NCBI GenBank assembly: GCA_046074825.1
Contig: JBJTOZ010000175.1
Coordinates: 1 to 8,027, forward strand
Source: JAGVSR01 sp046074825
GTDB lineage: Bacteria; Pseudomonadota; Alphaproteobacteria; Rhizobiales; Hyphomicrobiaceae
Length of the DNA: 8,027 bases
Direction of reading: 5' to 3'
Shown: positions 1 to 5,498 of the stretch, one piece after another
How positions within the stretch are numbered: position 1 is the first letter of the stretch
Layout of the letters: the number at the start of each line of letters is the position of its first letter
Notes under the pieces: model-generated
Database searches by the model: none
What the model saw: only the letters and a program-made list of their open reading frames with translations
Told to the model about the DNA's origin: nothing
Made by a program: the position numbers and the translations under genes

Positions 1-238
1 GAACGTGACGCACGCCCATGATGACACAATCTGCAGGCGTTCCTCTAACAGCAAAGGCGCGCTTACCCACACTACGATAGCGCAAAGGAACTTGAAGAGT
101 AAGCGCATGAGAAGCACCAGATTGGTTCATCTCAGGTGCAACAGTCCAAATATCATCCGTAAGTTCGCTTGCAATTTCATGCAAAACAGTCAGCCCATGC
201 GCACCGGCTCCATCATCATTTGTTATTAGGATACGCAT
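1..238 (-). CDS. surE: 5'/3'-nucleotidase SurE (N-terminal part, cut by window edge)
   Basis: SurE is a metal-dependent survival-protein phosphatase that removes phosphate from nucleoside monophosphates; it is cytoplasmic and linked to stationary-phase survival. I translated 79 codons from the ATG at 238-236; the frame is still open at base 1, so about two thirds of the usual 250-260 residues are missing. The N-terminus MRILITNDDG carries the metal-binding Asp8-Asp9 pair. It is followed by APEMNQSGASHALTL, the family's substrate loop with Ser40, and by GTPADCV. An AAGGGA ribosome site (243-248) lies 4 nt before the ATG. The gene follows serS by 43 nt with no terminator between them, so co-transcription is likely, and serS-surE adjacency is usual in Alphaproteobacteria. 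The loop after the Asp pair reads GAGAHGL, where the family usually has GIxAPGL. Confidence 0.95.
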   Translation of the reverse strand, partial: MRILITNDDGAGAHGLTVLHEIASELTDDIWTVAPEMNQSGASHALTLQVPLRYRSVGKRAFAVRGTPADCVIMGVRHV

Positions 239-281
239 TCATTCCCTTCACTTCAAAATCTTTTACTAAATTCTCAGAAGC

Positions 282-1580
282 TTAAGAGGATTTCTCAATA
301 ACTTGCAATCCACCCATATATGGCTGAAGAACATCAGGCACTTGGATCGATCCGTTGGCTAATTGATAATTCTCCATTACTGCAACCAAAGCTCGTCCGA
401 CTGCGAGACCTGAGCCATTAAGAGTATGTACATAACGCACTTCCTTCGACGTCTGCGATCGGTATCGTCCTCCCATCCGACGGGCTTGAAAATCTCCACA
501 TGTCGAACAACTCGAGATCTCTCGATACATCTTCTGTCCAGGCAGCCAGACTTCGATATCAAATGTTTTTTGTGAAGCAAACCCCATGTCTCCCGTACAC
601 AAAAGAATTGTTCGATAGGGGAGTTTAAGCTGTTTAAGTACCTCTTCTGCACAGGCTGTCATGCGCTGATGTTCGATGTCACTTGTGTCTGGAGTAGTAA
701 TTGATACCAGTTCTACTTTCGAAAATTGATGCTGACGGATCATACCACGCGTATCTTTGCCTGCTGCACCTGCCTCAGACCGAAAGCATGGCGTCCACGC
801 GGTCAGCCTCATTGGAAGTTTAGCTTCTTCTAAAATCTGATCTCGGACTAAATTTGTTAAAGAAACTTCAGCCGTTGGAATAAGCCAGTATCCATTTGTA
901 GTCCTGAACAAATCCTCTGCAAACTTTGGTAAATTACCAGTACCATACGCCGTTGAATCATTGACAAGCAAAGGAGGGTTTATCTCAGTATAGCCACCTA
1001 AATTTTCTTTTGTCACACTGGTGTGAAGATCAAGCATAAAATTTCCAAGAGCTCTTTCTAATCTGGCCAGTGCCCCTTTAAGAAAAACAAAACGCGCCCC
1101 TGAAACTTTGCCAGCCGTCTCAAAATCCATTAACCCTAGAGCTTCTCCAAGCTCAAAATGCTGCTTTGGAGTAAATTCAAATGTTTTTGGTATCCCTAGT
1201 TTACGGACCTCAATATTTCCATGCTCATCTTTACCAAAAGGAACATCATCGCGTGGAAGATTTGGAATGACGGACAAAAGGGTTTCTAATTCAACATTAA
1301 TCCGACGTTCTTCCTCCTCCCCTTTAGCAATTTTCTCTTTAAGTACTGCAACCTCGCTCATTAAAAGAGAAGCTTTCATCTCATCACGCGATGCTTTTGC
1401 CTGACCGATCTCTTTTGAAGCGCTATTTCTACGTGCTTGCGCTTCCTGAAGATCTGTAAGACATGTTCGGCGCTTATCATCTATCAAGAGAAGCTGCTTT
1501 GAAAGTGCAGCCAATCCCCTTCGTTCCAGTGCACTATCAAAGGCTAAAGTATTCTCTCTAATCCACTTAATATCGAACAC
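282..1580 (-). CDS. serS: Seryl-tRNA synthetase
   Basis: This is a class II aminoacyl-tRNA synthetase that charges tRNA-Ser (and tRNA-Sec where present) with serine in the cytoplasm. The reading gives 432 residues, close to the bacterial norm. Residues about 25-105 form the charged antiparallel coiled-coil arm that grips the long variable arm of tRNA-Ser. The serine-binding TAE is at 236-238, motif 2 (FRSEAG) at 266-271 leading into RGMIRQHQFSKVE, and motif 3 (GSGLAVGR) at 389-396. I chose the GTG at 1580-1578 because it makes the protein begin (M)FDIKWIREN, as the family does, and has GGGAG 8 nt upstream. The in-frame ATG at 1595 adds only five residues, lacks a ribosome site, and itself forms part of the GGGAG. 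The gene is preceded by a 150-nt gap after tatC and followed closely by surE. Confidence 0.95.
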   Translation of the reverse strand: MFDIKWIRENTLAFDSALERRGLAALSKQLLLIDDKRRTCLTDLQEAQARRNSASKEIGQAKASRDEMKASLLMSEVAVLKEKIAKGEEEERRINVELETLLSVIPNLPRDDVPFGKDEHGNIEVRKLGIPKTFEFTPKQHFELGEALGLMDFETAGKVSGARFVFLKGALARLERALGNFMLDLHTSVTKENLGGYTEINPPLLVNDSTAYGTGNLPKFAEDLFRTTNGYWLIPTAEVSLTNLVRDQILEEAKLPMRLTAWTPCFRSEAGAAGKDTRGMIRQHQFSKVELVSITTPDTSDIEHQRMTACAEEVLKQLKLPYRTILLCTGDMGFASQKTFDIEVWLPGQKMYREISSCSTCGDFQARRMGGRYRSQTSKEVRYVHTLNGSGLAVGRALVAVMENYQLANGSIQVPDVLQPYMGGLQVIEKSS

Positions 1581-1588
1581 TGAAATGG

Positions 1589-1593
1589 CTCCC
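1589..1593 (-). promoter_or_regulatory. Ribosome binding site that decides the serS start
   Basis: GGGAG on the minus strand lies 8 nt before the GTG at 1580 and overlaps the ATG at 1595-1593. Nothing resembling a Shine-Dalgarno site precedes that ATG; the bases there are T- and A-rich. The site therefore favours the GTG start and a 432-residue SerS. Confidence 0.65.
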
Positions 1594-1636
1594 ATTTATC
1601 GAGTAAAAATCAAATTACTTTAAAAAGCCACAACAC

Positions 1637-1695
1637 TTGGGTCCAGCAGAACTAGTCAGAAAATAAAACAAAATGATCTGATGATTGAGACCCAA
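1637..1695 (-). repeat. Inverted repeat in the serS leader
   Basis: The arms TTGGGTC (1637-1643) and GACCCAA (1689-1695) are perfect 7-bp complements with 45 nt between them, in the gap between tatC and serS. The interior holds ATGATCTGATGAT, a short direct repeat. In the serS transcript this could close a large stem-loop about 55 nt before the GTG start. It is not a recognisable T-box (those are absent from Alphaproteobacteria), and a 7-bp pair at this spacing could occur by chance. I could not pick a convincing -35/-10 pair for serS in this gap. Confidence 0.3.
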
Positions 1696-1709
1696 ATTGT
1701 TAAAACAAC

Positions 1710-1730
1710 AAAAAACCTGCATTAAGTAGG
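1710..1730 (-). terminator. Possible weak intrinsic terminator after tatC
   Basis: Directly after the tatC stop codon (1733-1731) the minus strand reads CCTAC, loop TTAAT, GCAGG, then six T (1715-1710) and further T-rich sequence. The stem is 5 bp with one A/C mismatch, so it is weak, but its position and the T tract fit partial termination of the tat operon before serS. Confidence 0.4.
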
Positions 1731-2531
1731 CTATATCTCAGCTGAATTCAGGTTTTGCCGTTTTTCGACATAATCAACAGCCAAGACCGACAATTCGTAT
1801 AGAAGCATGGTCGGGAAGGCCATAATGAGCATACTTAGAGCATCTGGCGGAGTGAGAAGAGCGGAGGCTGCAAAAATTCCAACAATCGCATAGCGTCTGC
1901 TCGAACGTAATCCATGCGCTGTGACAAGGCCAACTCGTGCAAGAAGGGTGAGCACAACAGGTAATTGAAAGCAAATTCCAAAACCAAAAACAAGTGTCAT
2001 AATAAGTGAAAGATACTCAGAAACTTTTGGCATGAGCTCAATGGTTGCCATACCTTGATTACTAGAAGATTGAGCAAGGCCTATAGAGAATTTTATCAAA
2101 AAGGGCATCGCAATAAAAAAAACAACAGCTGCCCCAAGAATAAAAAAAATTGGGGTTGCAAAAAGATAAGGTAGAAAGGCTCGCCTTTCATTTCGATAAA
2201 GACCAGGTGCAACAAATTTATAAATTTGAAGCGCAATAATTGGGAATGACAGGAAACTTGCACCAAAGAGTGCTAGCTTTAAGTGTGTAAATATTTGTTC
2301 TAAAAAATGGGTTGCGATAAGCCGAACGTGGCTTTGCCCTGATACCCACACATAAGGCCAAACAAGAAGTTGATAAATATGTTGAGCGACAGAAAAACAT
2401 AGAATGAACATGATACTAAAGGCAATTGATGACCAGAGTAGCCGCTGCCGCAATTCAACAAGATGGTCCATTAAGGGGGCTTCAGTAGCATCAATCTGAT
2501 CATCTGATGTCGCTGATGAAAACTTTTTCAT
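1731..2531 (-). CDS. tatC: Sec-independent protein translocase subunit TatC
   Basis: TatC is the polytopic inner-membrane core of the twin-arginine translocase; with TatB it recognises the RR signal of folded precursors. The product has 266 residues and several strongly hydrophobic spans (about 32-50, 85-108, 120-145, 172-198, 212-228, 232-250), matching the six-helix family fold. Family landmarks are the cytoplasmic HLVELRQR at 23-30, FVAPGLYRNERR at 106-117 with Glu115 matching the signal-peptide-binding Glu103 of E. coli, and LTPPDALSM at 226-234 with Asp230 matching E. coli Asp211. The ATG at 2531 overlaps the tatB stop as ATGA, so translation is probably coupled; a weak GAG-type ribosome site lies within the tatB end. 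Residues 1-20 form a polar extension ahead of the usual start of homology. Confidence in identity is very high. Confidence 0.97.
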   Translation of the reverse strand: MKKFSSATSDDQIDATEAPLMDHLVELRQRLLWSSIAFSIMFILCFSVAQHIYQLLVWPYVWVSGQSHVRLIATHFLEQIFTHLKLALFGASFLSFPIIALQIYKFVAPGLYRNERRAFLPYLFATPIFFILGAAVVFFIAMPFLIKFSIGLAQSSSNQGMATIELMPKVSEYLSLIMTLVFGFGICFQLPVVLTLLARVGLVTAHGLRSSRRYAIVGIFAASALLTPPDALSMLIMAFPTMLLYELSVLAVDYVEKRQNLNSAEI

Positions 2532-2932
2532 CTTTGCTCATCTCTCTTCTGCGGGCCTTTCGATTCTGAAGAGGAGGTTGACAAAGAAGCCTCTTGCTTT
2601 GGTTCAAAATTGGTGTGTGAAGCTGAAGGATTTTTTTGGAGTTCAGGACTCAATTTACCAAGTTGATGTTGACCTTGCTCTGCAAGGATCCCCATCTCGT
2701 CAATTGCTTCACTAACTTGATCGCGCACCTCGCCAAGTTCTTTTCGTATATTCTCCATTTCGGCTTCACGCATGGCATCTTCAAACTGTCGACGAAACTC
2801 ATTAGCCTGTCTTTTTAAATCTCCAAAAAAACGACCCAAAGTATTAAAAAAATAGGGTAAATCTTTCGGCTTTACAAACAGAAGAATGACTACTCCTAAT
2901 ATTAAGAGCTCGCTCCAGCTGATTTCAAACAT
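2528..2932 (-). CDS. tatB: Sec-independent protein translocase subunit TatB
   Basis: TatB is the membrane-anchored partner of TatC in the twin-arginine receptor complex. The product has 134 residues: a single membrane helix (about 6-20), a hinge, an amphipathic helix (about 25-60, charged and rich in Arg/Glu/Phe), then a long polar, Ser/Lys/Glu-rich tail. The family's early glutamate is kept as Glu8 (MFEISWSELL), and KPKDLP at 21-26 corresponds to the conserved GPxxLP hinge. Lys21 replaces the near-invariant hinge glycine, which is unusual. The ATG at 2932 shares its A with the stop of a small open frame (TAATG) and has no good ribosome site of its own, since the nearest GGA is about 11 nt away. 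Reinitiation from upstream translation is therefore plausible. The stop overlaps tatC. Confidence 0.95.
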   Translation of the reverse strand: MFEISWSELLILGVVILLFVKPKDLPYFFNTLGRFFGDLKRQANEFRRQFEDAMREAEMENIRKELGEVRDQVSEAIDEMGILAEQGQHQLGKLSPELQKNPSASHTNFEPKQEASLSTSSSESKGPQKRDEQR

Positions 2933-3015
2933 TATTCAAAATCCAAAGAAATATCGTTACACCGATCCCCGCTTAAGCGTGCAAGAGGCCAAGCTCTCCT
3001 TGATGCTAGAGACAT
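2932..3015 (-). CDS. Small open frame (27 codons) between tatA and tatB, unproven
   Basis: Reading the tatA-tatB gap by hand gives an ATG at 3015-3013 that shares its A with the tatA stop (TAATG). It continues through 27 sense codons to a TAA at 2934-2932 that shares its last A with the tatB ATG (TAATG again). The open frame thus fills the gap exactly. The predicted peptide begins MSLASRRAWPLARLSG and ends DISLDFE; it is basic at the front and acidic at the back, with no membrane segment and no family I recognise. Its own ATG lacks a close Shine-Dalgarno site. The most economical role, if any, is to carry ribosomes from tatA to the poorly signalled tatB start by stop-start coupling. It could equally be an accidental open frame in an intergenic spacer. 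Confidence 0.3.
   Translation of the reverse strand: MSLASRRAWPLARLSGDRCNDISLDFE
2970..2979. repeat. 10-bp perfect palindrome in the tatA-tatB gap
   Basis: CGCTTAAGCG reads the same on both strands. It lies within the small open frame between tatA and tatB, 38 nt before the tatB start. It may be chance or part of a local RNA fold; as a hairpin it would leave almost no loop, so it is not a terminator. Confidence 0.4.
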
Positions 3016-3236
3016 TATTTTATATCAGGGGATTTTCCTTCTTGAGACCTTGAGGATTGTTCTAAAGAGCGAGGTTGGGCACTTGATTTTTTTTGAGCAT
3101 CGTCTTCCTCCAGTCCTTTTTTAAAGCTTTTAATTCCTTTAGCTACATCCCCCATAAGGGTTGAAATCCGACTGCTTCCAAATAGCAAGATTACAACGAG
3201 AAGGAGAAGAAGAAGATGCGTTGTTGAAAGACCCAT
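3015..3236 (-). CDS. tatA: Sec-independent protein translocase subunit TatA
   Basis: TatA is the small membrane protein that oligomerises to open the twin-arginine translocation path. The product has 73 residues: MGLSTTHLLLLLLVVILLFG gives the membrane helix (about 6-20) ending in the conserved Phe19-Gly20. An amphipathic helix follows (about 24-42), including the family sequence MGDVAKGIKSFKKG, and then a short polar Ser/Lys-rich tail. His7 takes the place of the membrane polar residue (Gln8 in E. coli), as in other alphaproteobacterial TatA. The usual proline in the FGxxKIPEL turn is a serine here (RISTL). AGGA at 3245-3248 lies 8 nt before the ATG. It is the first gene of the tat operon and follows a 106-nt AT-rich gap, so a promoter there is likely. 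Confidence 0.95.
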   Translation of the reverse strand: MGLSTTHLLLLLLVVILLFGSSRISTLMGDVAKGIKSFKKGLEEDDAQKKSSAQPRSLEQSSRSQEGKSPDIK

Positions 3237-3253
3237 TTTGACTTTCCTATTTA

Positions 3254-3281
3254 TTAATAAGAGCGTTTACTATACTATCAA
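3254..3281 (-). promoter_or_regulatory. Candidate promoter for tatABC
   Basis: In the 106-nt AT-rich gap between the ABC ATPase stop and tatA, the minus strand has TTGATA (3281-3276) and, after a 16-nt spacer, TATTAA (3259-3254). These match the sigma-70 consensus at 4 to 5 of 6 and 4 of 6 positions. The -10 lies about 18 nt before the tatA ATG and would leave a very short leader. AT-rich DNA yields such matches readily, so this is a suggestion only. Confidence 0.3.
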
Positions 3282-3342
3282 GATTGAAAATTTTATATTT
3301 AACATATGAAAATTCATACCACATTTGTACGCTCCAGAACAT

Positions 3343-4476
3343 TCAATAAATGAAGTCAGAAGCAACGTGTTCTGAGAGAATTTCTCCTCTTTCCGAAAAG
3401 ACTAGTGTCTTTGAGGGATCAATATCGACCCCAATTTCTTTTCGTTTTTCCCAAGCATTTGCCTTGTTGGCTCGAATTCTAAGGGGCAACTCAAAACCCT
3501 GAACACCAACTTCCAAGAGCGTAAAGTCTCCAAGAAACTTCGTATGGAGTATTCTCCCAGGCAACCCATGGCCAAGCTCCATGACTTGGATCCCTCGTTC
3601 ACGTATACACCATATAACATTTTCACCATCTCTCGCCCCTGGTGCCGGCAATCTTCCCACTGGTGTTGAAATCTGTCCACCTTTAACACGATAAGATATT
3701 TCGTTTATTTCAGAGAATAATCGTGCGATAAATAATTCCTTTGGATGAAGATAAAGATCTTCAGTTCGCCCGATCTGAATAATGTGCCCCTCTCGCATGA
3801 CAGCAATACGATCTGCTAAGCGCATAGCCTCTTCTGGGTGGTGCGTGACAATAATGGATGTTGCCCGCGTCTCTCTTAACAAAGCAAGTGTTTCTTCTTG
3901 AATGGCATCTCGTAACTGGACATCTAATCCAGAAAATGGCTCATCCATTAGAACAACAGACGGACGTGGCACGATGACCCTTGCAAGAGCTACTCGTTGC
4001 TGTTGACCTCCAGAAAGCATATGAGGATAGTAATGACTTAATTCGCTAAGATCCACACGCGCGAGCATGGACAAGGCCTCTTTTTGTGCTTCTTCTCGAG
4101 GCAGAAATCGCAAGCCAAACGAAACATTTTGCAAAACCGTAAGGTGGGGAAAGAGGGCAAAGTCCTGAAACATCAAACCAACACTGCGTTTTTCAGGTTG
4201 TACAAAGCGCGAAGGTCCAGCAACTTCTAAGTCATTGATAAGAACCCTTCCGCTTGATGGTTTTTCTATTCCTGCTCCGATCCTTAAAAGGGTGGTTTTT
4301 CCTGAGCCAGATGGTCCGAGCAAACAGACAACTTCACCGGGATTAACAGCTAAATTTAAATCTTGCAAAGCGATATGATCACCATACCGCCGTTCAACTT
4401 TTTCAAAGACCAAGCTTGCTGCAAATGTTGCTGCAGCACGCCGCAAAAATCTCTTACTGCTAGACTGTTCTCCCAT
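3343..4476 (-). CDS. ABC transporter ATP-binding protein, FbpC-like (iron/spermidine-putrescine type)
   Basis: This is a cytoplasmic ATPase subunit of an importer-type ABC transporter. The product has 377 residues: nucleotide-binding domain about 22-255 and a C-terminal TOBE-like regulatory region about 290-365. Visible motifs are Walker A GPSGSGKT at 54-61, Q-loop Gln104 in LMFQDFALFPHLT, signature LSGGQ at 154-158, Walker B VVLMDE at 174-179 with Glu179, D-loop SGLD at 182-185, and switch His212. The phrase FVQPEKRSVGLMFQDFALFPHL resembles ferric-ion (FbpC) and related ATPases, but substrate cannot be fixed from the ATPase alone. No permease or binding protein is adjacent, so it is an orphan here, lying between scpB and tatA. 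Residues 1-21 extend beyond the usual family start; the ATG lacks a ribosome site, and a TTG at 4413 is the codon where homology begins. Confidence 0.88.
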   Translation of the reverse strand: MGEQSSSKRFLRRAAATFAASLVFEKVERRYGDHIALQDLNLAVNPGEVVCLLGPSGSGKTTLLRIGAGIEKPSSGRVLINDLEVAGPSRFVQPEKRSVGLMFQDFALFPHLTVLQNVSFGLRFLPREEAQKEALSMLARVDLSELSHYYPHMLSGGQQQRVALARVIVPRPSVVLMDEPFSGLDVQLRDAIQEETLALLRETRATSIIVTHHPEEAMRLADRIAVMREGHIIQIGRTEDLYLHPKELFIARLFSEINEISYRVKGGQISTPVGRLPAPGARDGENVIWCIRERGIQVMELGHGLPGRILHTKFLGDFTLLEVGVQGFELPLRIRANKANAWEKRKEIGVDIDPSKTLVFSERGEILSEHVASDFIY

Positions 4477-4483
4477 AGAAAAT

Positions 4484-4540
4484 TTAACTCAATATAACTT
4501 TACTTTCCCCATGCAAGAGCATGAAAGGAGTTAGTGCTCT
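4484..4540 (-). promoter_or_regulatory. Structured leader upstream of the ABC ATPase
   Basis: On the minus strand, CATGC (4523-4519), loop TCTT, GCATG (4514-4510) forms a perfect 5-bp hairpin about 33 nt before the ATPase ATG. An alternative 5-bp pairing, AGAGC (4540-4536) with GCTCT in and beside that loop, cannot form at the same time. The hairpin arms hold two ATG codons that open tiny frames of 12 codons (4522-4484) and 7 codons, both ending before the ATPase start. Neither has a ribosome site. The arrangement is suggestive of leader regulation, but the stems are short. Confidence 0.25.
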
Positions 4541-4593
4541 ACAAACAAAATATAAGACGAAGAATTACAGACCTTTAGGCACGAAGTGCAATA

Positions 4594-4618
4594 TAAAAAT
4601 GCAGGCTTCATAGACTGC
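4594..4618 (-). terminator. Probable intrinsic terminator after scpB
   Basis: Sixteen nt after the scpB stop the minus strand reads GCAG, T, CT, loop ATGA, AG, C, CTGC (4618-4601). This is a stem of 4+2 bp with one T/C mismatch and a tetraloop, followed by ATTTTTAT. It would separate scpAB transcription from the ABC ATPase. The stem is modest, so read-through is possible. Confidence 0.45.
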
Positions 4619-4633
4619 TGATAAAGAAGAACA

Positions 4634-5428
4634 TTACGCTTCCTCTTCATCATCAACTGAATCAAGGGGTAATTCATCTGGCAATAAAGCCGCGACATCA
4701 TTAGGCACTGGAACCGAAAAGCCTGGTGGTAGGTTAGATTCTAACAAGCCTTGTGCTTTAAGATCTGCCAATCCTGGTAAATCCTTCACATTTTCCAATC
4801 CAAAATGTAAAAGAAAACTTTCCGTGGTTCCGTATGTGATAGGTTTACCAGGAGCTCTTCTACGACCTCGAGGACGAATCCATCCTATTTCCATAAGAAG
4901 ATCTAGTGTTCCACTCGATGTTGAAACGCCCCTTATCTCCTCAATTTCTGCTCTGGTCACGGGCTGATGATAGGCAATAATAGAAAGGGTTTCGAGAGCA
5001 GCCTTGGATAATCTTCGCTCTTCGGAAGCATGTTTCTCCAACAAATAGGACAAATCTTCTGCTGTTCTTAACATCCATTTGCCTGCAACCTTAACGAGAT
5101 TGACGCCTCTTCCTGAAAATTGTTCTTTTAGATCTTTAAGTAAGACAGAAACATCTGCATCTTGAGGCAGACTGGAAGCAATTGTTTTCTCATCTAGCGG
5201 CTCTGAAGCTGCAAATAAAAGAGCCTCAACGATACGAAGTTTTTCTGCATATAAACGGGCTTCACTATCTCCAAAATCTGGAAGACCACCAAGCTGCATG
5301 TCTGCGAGCGCTGCAGCTAATTCGCGCGCTTCTGAGGAAAGGGCATCATTAAAATCCTCATGCCGCTTGACCGTTTTATTGCTTGAGACAAGTTGCAAAC
5401 GTGGAGGGTTCATTTTCTTTTTGTCCAT
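4634..5428 (-). CDS. scpB: Segregation and condensation protein ScpB
   Basis: ScpB forms, with ScpA and SMC, the bacterial condensin that compacts and helps segregate the nucleoid; ScpB dimers bind the central part of ScpA. The product has 264 residues with two winged-helix domains: about 62-135 (LRIVEALLFAASEPLDEKTIA) and about 138-212 (LSKAALETLSIIAYHQPVTRAEIEEIRGV, then WIRPRGRRRAPGKPITYGTT). A Pro/Leu-rich, strongly acidic tail ends DDEEEA. Residues 1-55 are a polar extension that is poorly conserved in the family. The ATG at 5428 has only a weak purine-rich lead; an ATG at codon 6 is an alternative with little effect on the product. It follows scpA by 70 nt, and the pair is the standard arrangement. 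Confidence 0.95.
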   Translation of the reverse strand: MDKKKMNPPRLQLVSSNKTVKRHEDFNDALSSEARELAAALADMQLGGLPDFGDSEARLYAEKLRIVEALLFAASEPLDEKTIASSLPQDADVSVLLKDLKEQFSGRGVNLVKVAGKWMLRTAEDLSYLLEKHASEERRLSKAALETLSIIAYHQPVTRAEIEEIRGVSTSSGTLDLLMEIGWIRPRGRRRAPGKPITYGTTESFLLHFGLENVKDLPGLADLKAQGLLESNLPPGFSVPVPNDVAALLPDELPLDSVDDEEEA

Positions 5429-5498
5429 TCTTCAATAACCACGCCCGACTACATACTCTCTTAGACAAGATTAAACTGACACTTAGCACTTATGATCA

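Noticed and set aside
5..229. Plus-strand open frame over the start of the window
   Set aside because: It lies antisense to SurE, whose motifs are unmistakable on the minus strand; the plus-strand product is of no recognisable family.
2110..2155. Two runs of eight A in tatC (and similar runs in nagZ) as programmed slippage sites
   Set aside because: They encode ordinary Phe/Lys-rich stretches in an AT-rich genome, and the frames continue normally, so there is no sign of a frameshift.
2996..3001. AAGGAG in the tatA-tatB gap as the ribosome site of a hidden gene
   Set aside because: The only near start is a TTG 3 nt away with a frame of about 11 codons; it is more likely incidental sequence inside the small open frame.
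4414..4470. Twin-arginine signal peptide on the ABC ATPase
   Set aside because: The order is K-R-F-L-R-R rather than R-R-x-F-L-K, and a cytoplasmic ATPase would not be exported; the likeness is superficial.
5429..5498. Regulatory element or promoter in the scpA-scpB gap
   Set aside because: I found only a short AAGTG direct repeat and no hairpin with a T tract or convincing promoter hexamers.
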